NCBI GenBank assembly: GCA_003118195.1
Contig: BEXV01000604.1
Coordinates: 43,745-53,907 of the forward strand
Length of the DNA stretch: 10,163 bases
Origin: Hemicentrotus pulcherrimus
Lineage: Eukaryota; Echinodermata; Echinoidea; Camarodonta; Strongylocentrotidae
Reading direction: 5' to 3'
In this document: in pieces, positions 1 through 7,278 of the stretch
Numbering within the stretch: position 1 is the first letter of the stretch
Layout of the letters: every line of letters begins with the position of its first letter
The notes under the pieces: generated by a model
What the model was told of the DNA's origin: nothing
Database searches by the model: none
Seen by the model: only the letters and a program-made list of their open reading frames with translations
Translations under genes and position numbers: made by a program

Positions 1-135
1 ATAATAATAATAATAATTACAATAATGATAATAATAATAATAATAATAATATAAATAATAACTTTAATAATAATACCATTTAATGATAATAATAATTCTA
101 CTAATACAAATAATAATTATAATAATAATGGTGCT
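1..135. repeat. (TAA)n microsatellite
   Basis: Nearly uninterrupted TAA/ATA trinucleotide array with scattered substitutions, decaying towards position 135. The open reading frame that crosses it (83-337) is mostly Ile/Met/Leu from the repeat and has no protein-like character, so no gene is called. The rest up to about 320 is plain AT-rich DNA. Confidence 0.95.
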
Positions 136-319
136 GATGATAAGTAGGATAATAACACAACTAAATAAAAAGAAGAGGGAGAAGAATATGGTAACATTTA
201 CCCATAAATTTGTTCACAGTGAACTAATTTTATATCCATATTTCTTTAAAGTAATCGTAACATATTTTCTGAGTGTGTTTCGTAGTTTTTCTATTATGAC
301 ACGTCTACTCACTTTGAAG

Positions 320-351
320 TTTATTGAAGTAAAATAAATATCTATTTTATT
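320..351 (-). terminator. Polyadenylation signals of the cysteine-rich gene
   Basis: Read on the minus strand, AATAAA hexamers lie at 351-346 and 325-320, about 50 and 77 bases after the TAA stop at 402. This is a suitable distance for a short 3' UTR, but the hexamer is common in DNA this rich in AT. Confidence 0.5.
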
Positions 352-401
352 CTTAATCTTAAAAAATATTGACTATTCACCGCGTCATTCTTCTAAAGAA
401 A

Positions 402-1115
402 TTAAGAGAAAATGCAAGTCTCAATTTTACCTTGAGGGCGGGGGCACGTCTCCAATGTTGAAGTTCCTGTAGAATACGTGGCGCACACGATGTCCAGAAT
501 TGCGCAAGCAGACGTGGCCGTCACACCACCTTTCAGACAAATGAAATCGACGATGACTGCTAGTGAACGACGACGCCCCATATTTGGCAGGAAATCGTTG
601 ACGAACCCATCAGAACATGTAGTTTGTTCGTCCTCCGTTGCGGCGTTGTACTCCTCGCAAATTCCAGATCTTTGTATCCTTCCGAGAAAGGTGTTGATAC
701 GCCTTTCGCCGTCACGGAGGCGGCCTTGGGGATGCGCTAAAACGATAATGGAATATCAAACATGATTTATAGAATGAGTTGTAATAAGAGGATGCAATGC
801 CAATTAAATATTATTATCCAGAATATTATTGTATGAATGACATTATTCATGTTTTTTTTTTCGTGCTGAGTAATTTTAATTATGTTGCGTGTGAGAATCA
901 CATTCGACAGAATGAAGAAGAAAAATACAATATACATGGTACCAAACAAAAATTAAGACAAAATAAAAGAGGCAGACAAAAGTTTTGTGTGCGAGTTCTA
1001 TTGATGTTATACATTTCTATTTGTTTATTCATGCATCAAGAAGGCACTTACCTTCTGAAACTAGCGCTAAGAGGCCCAGCAAAATGCAAGCTGTCATCAC
1101 GGTATGTTGCTTCAT
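402..1115 (-). CDS. Secreted cysteine-rich small protein, two coding exons (unrecognised family)
   Basis: Coding exons are 1115-1052 (64 nt) and 736-402 (335 nt), joined across a 315-bp intron (donor GAAG|GTAAGT, acceptor TTTTAG). The join is in phase 1 and gives 132 residues ending at TAA. Residues 1-21 (MKQHTVMTACILLGLLALVSE) are a classic signal peptide. The mature part starts AHPQGRLRDGERR, is arginine-rich for about 25 residues, and has cysteines at about 48, 62, 88, 99, 106, 119 and 129. It also contains an acidic stretch (ATEDE), an RRR triplet near 76-78 and a hydrophobic segment (SLAVIVDFICL). The terminal exon is clearly richer in GC than its flanks and stays open for 111 codons. 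The start is chosen because an acceptor-like TTTTCAACAG lies directly before ATG. Seven mature cysteines is an odd number. A donor-like CAAG|GTAAAA at 431/430 would remove the seventh if used. I do not recognise the family. Secretion is a firm inference; function is unknown. Confidence 0.75.
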
Positions 1116-1229
1116 CTGTTGAAAATTAAAACAATATCGGAACAATAATAAGAATTTGTTTTTTTCTTCTGCGAAAGCAAGGATATTAGCCTTTGACAAA
1201 AAAATACGACCATCCCTTTGCGAACTTAC

Positions 1230-1290
1230 ACAGACCAATGTCGGAACTGTTCGCTACCACAACGCCCGAGTTTTTACCTCTATATAAATG
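1230..1290 (-). promoter_or_regulatory. TATA-like box and 5' untranslated exon of the cysteine-rich gene
   Basis: On the minus strand a TTTATATAGAGG sequence (about 1288-1277) lies some 25-35 bases before a likely start of transcription near 1250. The short leader that follows ends at a strong donor, TCTGT|GTAAGT (exon end 1230). The next intron (1229-1116, 114 bp) ends in TTTTAATTTTCAACAG directly before the ATG at 1115. The leader contains no ATG. The exact start of transcription is inferred from the TATA distance. Confidence 0.55.
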
Positions 1291-1760
1291 AATGAATCAC
1301 AGTATAATAATATTTGACGCCAAAATACAACAAAGAGAGAGCCTGTTTATATACTGTAACCCCCCATCGAATTCTAACTGAATTGCAACATCGATCAACG
1401 TCGATCTTATATCAAGAAGAAAAAGCATTTACGAAAAATCAACAAACTAAAGATGCCTCTTATCAATCAATTCGGATGATATACTTACATTTAAAGTTGT
1501 GTCGATACTTGTATATACAAGGTGATAAGGTGGACAATAATAGTGCTGTTAGTATCAGTTCTGCGACTCCTGACTTTGAGAATACTTTGCCAGTCAAGAG
1601 GTATATATAGAGAAATTCAAATCATTTAAAGTAGAATGACCTGTCGTCACATATTTTATAGAGTCATCATATAATTTTTTAGTTCCTCGATAGCGTGTTC
1701 GTCAAAGCAGAAGGATTACTGAGAAATGAAGCCTGCCAGGTGTTAGTCATGGCTACCCGC
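1291..1760. other. Unassigned AT-rich upstream region
   Basis: No gene, RNA or repeat is supported here. A 98-codon frame at 1314-1610 lacks a signal peptide, domain or GC shift and looks like chance. Distal promoter elements of the minus-strand gene would fall here, but I see none clearly. Confidence 0.5.
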
Positions 1761-1795
1761 AATAAAACAAAACAAAACAAAATACAACAAAACAA
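1761..1795. repeat. (AAAAC)n short tandem repeat
   Basis: Run of AAAAC pentamers, slightly interrupted by AATAC. It could be an old A-rich tail of a retroposon, but no body is recognisable next to it. Confidence 0.8.
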
Positions 1796-1956
1796 GGTAA
1801 CAATCAGTAACTAGGGACCCCCTTTCTTGAATATTTATCCATTAAAGGCCAATCAAACCCTTGTAATAAGTTCATTAATGAAAGCAGAAAAACAAGATAA
1901 ACAGTAAGGCGAAAGTTTGTAATAAATCGGACCAATGATATTTTCTTGAATATAAA

Positions 1957-2106
1957 TCCATTAATCCATCCATTCATTTATTTATTCGTCCATTCATCAA
2001 TAATATTCATTCATTTTATCCATTCATTTATTCATTCAATCATTCAGTCAGTAAGTCAGTAAACTATTCATTAATTCTTCAATCGATTCATTTATTTGTT
2101 CAATCA
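1957..2106. repeat. Degenerate (CATT)n repeat tract
   Basis: Tetranucleotide-type tract made of ATTC/CATT/TTAT variants (CCATTCATTTATTTATTC, ATTCATTCATTTTATCC) with a GTCAGTAAGTCAGTAA patch inside. It is a diverged microsatellite. Confidence 0.85.
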
Positions 2107-2202
2107 AACTGGTTTATAGTTAAGTATGATATAGCCATATGAATGAACTACACATGGTTTTTGAAATCTTTGAAAATCTTAAAGTAGATGATAGACATAG
2201 GA

Positions 2203-2416
2203 GGCGCGATAGCTCAGTCGGTAAAGCAGTGGTCTCGTAATCCGGCGACCTGGTTTCGGCGATGCGCTAGTGCCCTTTGGTAAGGCATTAATCCTCATTA
2301 CCAGGTCCCTCGGAGAGAACCTAAAGCCGCCAGGCTTCTGGTTGCTTGCTAACAAGCATTCAAGATTTCTTAGCAATCAGGTGAAATAACCACCACTATC
2401 TATTTATCTATCTAAA
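2203..2416 (+). mobile_element. tRNA-derived SINE with degraded promoter
   Basis: The head is tRNA-like. An A box TAGCTCAGTCGG lies at 2210-2221, followed by an anticodon-loop-like CTCGTAA (anticodon CGT, threonine-like). The expected B box (GGTTCGANNCC) is reduced to GGTTTCGGCG around 2252-2261, so a stretch of the tRNA arm seems deleted. A tRNA-unrelated body follows to about 2390, containing AAGGCATTAATCCTCATTACC and TTGCTTGCTAACAAGCATTC. The tail is a CTAT-type short repeat (2391-2416). I see no clear target-site duplication. The layout (tRNA head, unique body, simple-repeat tail) is diagnostic of a SINE. It resembles echinoderm SINEs, but the family name is not established. Confidence 0.8.
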
Positions 2417-2671
2417 CAAGATCATTTTTACACGATGTTAATAGCATGCAAGGCATTAAGAAAATAAACACGAACAAAAATTCGCTCCAATAAGTGCCAC
2501 GGCAACAATAATATTTTAGACCCTTGGCACTTGAAGATTGAAGAGATAACCTCTTTTTATTTGTTTATTATTTGTTTTCTGTTATAATCTCTGTTGGATT
2601 AACAACGATAATGTTACGAGTAAGAGCTGATTTTTAAAGCCGATATATTGTGTCCAGAGATTTCATTTTGT
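2417..2671. other. Unassigned AT-rich DNA
   Basis: No open frame, RNA or repeat stands out between the SINE tail and the decayed MITE. Confidence 0.5.
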
Positions 2672-2803
2672 TTTTCGTTGCATAAAAATCTTTTTATCTA
2701 TAACAAATGCTAAATTTCTATGACTATCAGCCAATCACATGCCAGGATTTCAGGTGCTTATAACAGAACCTTGTAACTTGTTATTTATGAAACGGGGCAC
2801 AGG
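2672..2803. mobile_element. Decayed MITE with GTTTCATAAA-type termini
   Basis: The right end reads TTTATGAAACGGGGCACAG (2785-2802), close to TTTTATGAAACGGGGCCCAG, the end of the intact fold-back element at 6253-6415. The centre has CAGCCAATCA (2728-2737), also shared with that element. The left end CGTTGCATAAAA (2676-2687) matches the other terminus (CATTGCATAAAA). The arms pair only patchily, so this is an old relative or a different subfamily. The terminal GGGCCCC of the left end is lost. Confidence 0.5.
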
Positions 2804-3319
2804 GCTTGATTTACTCAACATCAGTCTACATTGTAAATGAGCAATTATTAATCATGGAGTTCATGGAGCATGAATTTCAGTCAGAACAAAGTATCATGCA
2901 CTTTGAATGTTTATCGGAAAGAAGCTCAGTGTCTTTAGTCCAAGTGTTATGCATTCCATTTGTCTAGCCGCTTTCGATAGTGATTTTATTTTACTGAGCC
3001 TGTTAAAAATGAATAAACATATTACTTAAATCAAGATTTGATGATTATGATGAAGGCAATAATGAAATTTAGTATAATCGATAAGAACCATGAAATATGC
3101 ACTTTAAAATGATATCTGTTTTTACAAGTTATCAATGAAATATCATAACTTTAATTTACGAAATTGTTAAACAATGAGCAGAGCCCTTATTAATCCTACT
3201 TTTAAGATTGCTTTTAGAAGTTTCTTGTCAATTGATATGATTTCTCGCCTGTCCTTCCTCGAATAATTAAGCAATGACAATGACATCACATAGAAGTGAT
3301 GATGCCATTTTCTCCAGAA
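2804..3319. other. Unassigned AT-rich DNA
   Basis: No supported gene or repeat. ATG-started frames are short and no signal-peptide exon like those of the two genes was found on either strand. Confidence 0.5.
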
Positions 3320-3321
3320 TC

Positions 3322-3507
3322 TGACGTATACGCGTGACACATCTATTCGTTGTCACGTCCTTGGCACAAAAACGACTTTGACGTTGGGATCGCGAGAATT
3401 TCGATCATCATTGTGATATTTTGAGGTTTCTCGCAGCTTCATCAGCCAAAAAGAATAGTCATTCGACACGAACTTGTTTTGCTCTTAATGTGACGGCAGG
3501 TGTGACG
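3322..3507. promoter_or_regulatory. Possible cis-regulatory island with TGACG motifs
   Basis: This stretch is less AT-rich than its surroundings. It holds TGACG at 3322-3326, 3379-3383, 3491-3495 and 3503-3507; a further reverse copy (CGTCA) lies outside at 3656-3660. Two of them are copies of TGTGACGGC 12 bases apart. TGACG is the half site bound by CREB/ATF-type bZIP factors. No frame in it is convincingly coding. An enhancer role is inference only. Confidence 0.25.
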
Positions 3508-3660
3508 GCCGATCATACTGACCATTCAGGTGGTCTTTAATTTTGACCAGCCCACTCAATTTGCCACATTTGGCACCCTCGAGTTTAAAGTTTTCAGGTG
3601 TCTCAGTATATTGCGAATACAATGTAACACAAAAGTAATAAATGATAACTTACAGCGTCA

Positions 3661-4642
3661 GAATAAGGCAAATACCTATCTGCATTCATTCTCATGTCAT
3701 TAAACAAAAAATAGGCACATGCAAAGTCATACCGGTAGTTCAAATGATGATTTTTGTTTTAATCCACAGAGAAGGACAGGGCAAAACTTTATTTTTGAAA
3801 CAAAACAAACAACAACAATGGTCTGTATTTAGGGCGTAAGAAGAGATTGTGATTGGTGTTGTTTTCCTTTTAAGCAAGTTGTGTATTTGTTTCTTTTCTA
3901 TAAAGACGATAGTTATGAAGAATATAAGAATGACTTTACGACATATCATTAATTTTATGAACAGCCAAATACAAATATGAATTTTAACCCCTTTATAATT
4001 TGTAATTTCCTTCTTCTTCATGAATTGTGATATCTAACATTGTTTTTCACTGTCAGAATGAAGTACTTAATTCAACCTTTTACAAAATAAATTATGTGTA
4101 TTTATCCAACCAATGAATCAGTTATGACAAAATTATAAAATCACAACCATAAGCATTTAATGCATAATGGGGGGGGGGGGGTGTCTTTTTTGGACAGCTT
4201 TAGGTTGTTTTGTGATCTGATTTAATTTATTTTATTACCCATTGTCGATGCTTCTAAAATTGTTTGCCTAAAGTGATATTTTTTGCAAGAAGCCTAACAT
4301 TATTATTATTTTGATAACTACTTATCGACATCTTTGATACATTCCTAAATCTATTATAATATTGCTGTGTGATGTGACAATTGCTATTTTGTTATATTGC
4401 TTTCGTATGTTTTGAAGTAATGTTTGTATTATAAAGTAAATATCTGATTACTTCGTAAAAACAGACAAAACCAGCCCTGAGCTGCATGTCCTGTTTAAAT
4501 AAAAAATTTTTTAAAAAAAATCAATTACAATTAAATGTTTTAACCCAAAGTCGATTTCTGATTCCAAAGCCTCGTTAATGCCGAATAATACCGTTGGTCT
4601 TCTATCATGAGAAAGGTAGGAGAAGGGACAAAGCCCACATTA
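3661..4642. other. Unassigned AT-rich DNA with a G13 run
   Basis: No gene is supported. The frames at 3642-3839 (plus) and 3740-4021 (minus) are low-complexity products of AT-rich sequence. A 13-base G homopolymer at 4169-4181 is the only distinctive feature. Confidence 0.5.
4169..4181 (+). repeat. G13 homopolymer
   Basis: Thirteen consecutive G in otherwise AT-rich DNA. It could form quadruplex-type structures and is prone to length change and sequencing error. Confidence 0.9.
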
Positions 4643-4960
4643 ATGTTGTCGGTGATTTTTGTATGTGTGTTTGTGTTTAATTTGATTTATTAATTGTTTT
4701 ATTTTTATTTGCGATTCATCGCCCTCAACTGCGCCAGTTTAAGATGGCCGATGACTTGCCCTCTCCTATTAAAATCCTCTTAACGCCATTAAATTTTCTG
4801 GAGGCGTTGCTGTTGATGTATTGGAAATAATTATCGATAGTAGAGTTGCTCCACGCAGATGATATTACATCGATATGGTTATTTGTTATATTCTTCAGAG
4901 CGCCATCTATTTACAAATAGTTCAAGCTGACCTTGAATAGTATGTGTTTACTTTACCATG
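4643..4960 (+). mobile_element. Non-autonomous long-TIR element, copy A (left end missing)
   Basis: It aligns in the same direction with copy B at about 9822-10078 through shared blocks such as GTGTTTAATTTGATTT, GCGATTCATC, GATGA and CATCGATATGGTT. Its right end (4890-4960) is the reverse complement of the left end of copy B (9715-9785) over 71 bases with few differences, including AGATGGCGCTCTGAAGAAT and CATGGTAAAGTAAACACATA. About 90 bases around 4770-4840 have no counterpart in copy B. The left terminal repeat is absent, so this copy is 5' truncated. It has no transposase; the mobilising family is unknown. Confidence 0.75.
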
Positions 4961-5382
4961 TCTACAAGAAACCCCAAATATGCAACTACAAATTTCATCT
5001 TCTTTATTTCTCTCTCTCTCTCTGCTTCATATCGATGAAGCCAAATCGCGGGCCCGCAATGCCAATAGGTCGGGTAGCATATGCCATAAGGCATTAAATC
5101 CTACTGCGTGCTATACTGATCCCTTCATGGCACCAGCCACTTGATAAATTATCCTAATTATTACGCCCTCGAAATCAAGAATAGTAATGAGACAAAAGTA
5201 TTTCAGAAAAAAAAAGATCCTGAAGAAAAAAAGTGAATATGGTTGTTAATGCATGTGGGATAATGTGAGTTATATGCGATGTAGTCTGAAACATACAAAC
5301 GTCAAGATATTGATTAATTCCAAAGATCTATACAAACATCAACTCATGAATTCAGATAGTCAAACTTAAAGGCATAGTTCTC

Positions 5383-5385
<3 letters not shown>
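4961..5385. other. Unassigned DNA between copy A and the AT repeat
   Basis: It includes a short CT repeat (about 5009-5022) and a somewhat GC-richer patch at 5038-5140 with no recognisable coding or repeat identity. Confidence 0.5.

Positions 5386-5414
<29 letters not shown>
5386..5414. repeat. (AT)n microsatellite
   Basis: Uninterrupted AT dinucleotide run of about 29 bases. Confidence 0.95.
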
Positions 5415-5416
<2 letters not shown>

Positions 5417-5489
5417 AAAGATAATTGAAAAACAATTCTTAGTATTTGCTTTGAACAAAAATGCGAAGCTAATTAACCTATTTCAGTAA

Positions 5490-5782
5490 TTAAATCTTGA
5501 AATCGTGCGATTTTATGTCACCTGCGTGAAGGGATTTTCCTAATCGTCCCCAATGTTCTGTAATTTGACGAACGATTCGAAAATTGAACACGACAGCAAA
5601 GTCGAAATGATACAAATCAACTCCTGGGGGAGGATTATAGTTTTTTCTATATAAGCTACGAGTTTGAAAACATTCAAAGCAAGATCGCATCGTAGCGGTA
5701 GTGGTCTATCTGAGATTACTCTAAGTTTCTTATCATCCAGCAGTTTCAGAACAACATCACTTCGTTCAAAGTAAGTTGCCAT
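5490..5782 (-). other. Overlapping protein-like reading frames; possible exon or pseudogene
   Basis: On the minus strand one frame runs 5782-5540 (80 codons, MATYFERSDVVLKLLDDKKL...). A second, shifted frame runs 5690-5490 (66 codons, containing YNPPPGVDLYHFDFAVVF). Both have mixed, globular-looking composition without the Lys/Asn/Ile bias of the surrounding AT-rich DNA, and the stretch is slightly richer in GC. A single frameshift near 5680-5660 would connect the first half of one with the second half of the other, as in a decayed gene. I recognise no domain in either, and there is no signal peptide. Chance remains quite possible. Confidence 0.18.
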
Positions 5783-6174
5783 ACATTCATTACCGCCGTT
5801 ATTATGTGTCTTTTAAAGCTTGTCACTATTATGAGTGATAGTTAAAAGCAATATCGTTGCATGAAAATATTGCAGTTAATTATTTTTCACTTTAGCTGTG
5901 ACCGCATTAATTTTGGTTAATGTTATTCGCCGCACATGAGTTTAAAGTGCCTTCGAACGAAGCCAAAGAAGGTCAATCGCTGGAAAGATGAATTCATGTT
6001 GGCCAAAGATGGCGCATAATTTGTTTAAACAAAACTTTTCTTTTTAACTGGGTGGTAGAGACATCGATGAGGAATGAGAGTCACTATACTTCCTATAATG
6101 ATTTCGACAATAATAATTAATGAATTATTGACGATGGCTTGACACTTGTAGACGACTAAGTGCATCTCATCATA
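5783..6174. other. Unassigned AT-rich DNA
   Basis: No supported gene, RNA or repeat before the inverted-repeat boundary at 6175. Confidence 0.5.
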
Positions 6175-6252
6175 TACACACTAAGAAATAAGGGTGCATT
6201 AGGCGTGCAGATCTGCTCCCACCTACGCGTATATCTGACAGAGGGTGCTGAT

Positions 6253-6415
6253 CTGGGCCCCATTGCATAAAACTTACCATTGATGGTAACTTTGCCATCA
6301 ATGGCAACTACCATGGTAACAGGACTCAACAGCCAATCAGAATCAAGGTTTCCATGGTAGTTACCATTGATGGCAAAGTTACCATCAATGGTAAGTTTTA
6401 TGAAACGGGGCCCAG
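6253..6415. mobile_element. Fold-back MITE, near-perfect 68-bp inverted repeats
   Basis: The left arm 6253-6320 and right arm 6348-6415 are reverse complements with about four mismatches. They surround a 27-base loop (6321-6347) that contains CCAATCAG. The ends read CTGGGCCCC...ATAAAACTTACCATT. Within each arm ATGGTAAC/CCATCAATGG units form smaller palindromes. It has no coding capacity. The good match of the arms suggests recent insertion or gene conversion. Similar GGGCCC(G)TTTCATAAA termini are widespread in marine invertebrate MITEs as far as I recall, but family and target-site duplication are not established. Confidence 0.9.
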
Positions 6416-6865
6416 TGTTCCTTTTTAGGGTGCAGTATTCTGACAAGCTGCGTAAATGTGCACCATTTATGGGTGTGCGAGAAGTTTGAGGAAGTGCATA
6501 TGCACCAAGCGTAGTCTTTGTCAGGGCCTAGAGATTAATAAATAATAATTTTTAATTAAAGTTGAATATGTCCTCAAGATTGTGTTGGTATTTCAAGAAC
6601 AAGATTAATAATGTTCTACGATAAAACATTATTTAAAAAAAGCAATAAGCGCAATATCATTTGAATCAAATTGTAATCAAATCCTTCCTATTTTTGCTTT
6701 TATAAAAGTGAGACAAAGCAAAATATAATAAATTTGTTGTTTTTATTTTGGTTTATAGGCGTTTATCATTCTAATTGTTTTAGACATCTTTCCAAGCCGC
6801 TTTGATACATTAATTTGATTCATTAATAGGATGGCTTGCCTACGTTTAAACAAAAACACAAGCGG
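6416..6865. other. Interior of the composite repeat, unassigned
   Basis: Apart from the GGGTGCA copy near 6427 and the palindrome at 6494-6505, this is AT-rich DNA without a supported gene. Confidence 0.5.
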
Positions 6866-7003
6866 ACCCTTAAGGGTGCATATCTGCTCCTCTAAGGAGC
6901 AGTAGGGTGCAGAAATGCGTCCCCCAAATAAGGGTGCAAAGCCGCACCCGAAGGAGTGTAACAAAAAAAGTCTGCACCCCTAAGGGTACACGTATACTCC
7001 AAC
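6866..7003 (+). repeat. Diverged tandem array of TAAGGGTGCA units
   Basis: About five units of 20-36 bases, each starting with TAAGGGTGCA or a variant and ending with a CTGC(A/T)CC or CACCC-like reverse partner, so most units can fold on themselves. Palindromes visible here are ACCCTTAAGGGT (6866-6877) and GCTCCT/AGGAGC (6886-6900). Confidence 0.6.
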
Positions 7004-7052
7004 TAGGTCGCTGATATTGTAGTAAATTGATATCTTTATTTCTTAGTGTGTA

Positions 7053-7278
7053 CATGACAAACTAAACGAAAGTGTATTTAATTAAGATATGATCAATGAC
7101 GGTAATTAATTCAGAGTTCCAGAATCAACATACTATTACTAATTTCGAATTATTGTCATGAATGCATTATTATGAATTCTGTTTGAAATAGTCTCTAACA
7201 TTAAATTTTACTGACGTCCTATCCTATCTATTTATGAAAATGTAACTTAAACATTTGTATTTTAATTTTACTAAGTAG
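7053..7278. promoter_or_regulatory. Upstream region of the cationic-peptide gene, with a probable splice acceptor at the ATG
   Basis: No clear TATA box is assignable here. TATTTTAATTTTACTAAGTAG (about 7258-7278) directly precedes ATGAAG and has the form of a 3' splice site. It matches the equivalent position of the minus-strand gene (TTTTAATTTTCAACAG before ATGAAG). A non-coding first exon is therefore expected further upstream, but I could not find its donor. If unspliced, an in-frame TAG stands immediately before the ATG. Confidence 0.4.

Larger units (their letters stand above)
6175..7052. mobile_element. Composite repeat bounded by 17-bp inverted repeats, rich in AAGGGTGCA motifs
   Basis: TACACACTAAGAAATAA at 6175-6191 is repeated as its exact reverse complement at 7036-7052. 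Just inside both ends lie diverged copies of AAGGGTGCA...CTGC(A/T)CCC: 6191-6247 on the left and 6866-7003 on the right. A further motif copy sits near 6427, and a 12-bp palindrome GTGCATATGCAC at 6494-6505. The fold-back MITE at 6253-6415 sits inside. Frames seen here (6156-6446, 6743-6964, 6870-7055, minus) arise from the repeats and are not genes. A non-autonomous DNA transposon that took in a second element is the simplest reading; no target-site duplication was identified. Confidence 0.45.

Noticed and set aside
83..337. 84-codon plus-strand frame
   Set aside because: The first half translates the TAA microsatellite, with no domain and no GC shift.
478..765. 95-codon plus-strand frame
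   Set aside because: It is the antisense shadow of the terminal exon of the cysteine-rich gene, which has consistent splice sites, phase and leader on the minus strand.
1029..1238. Unspliced 69-codon minus-strand frame containing the signal peptide
   Set aside because: It begins at TTG, not ATG, and runs over a strong acceptor before ATG and a strong GTAAGT donor after the leader. The spliced model explains it better.
2203..2275. Functional tRNA-Thr gene
   Set aside because: The acceptor stem and T arm cannot be formed, the B box is broken, and a SINE body follows.
3420..3460. ATGAAGCTGCGA on the minus strand as a third leader exon
   Set aside because: The translation is hydrophilic with no signal peptide, and there is no GAAG|GTAAG donor.
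5763..5772. Plus-strand donor-like CAAA|GTAAGT
   Set aside because: No open exon with an acceptor precedes it that would link to any gene here; probably chance.
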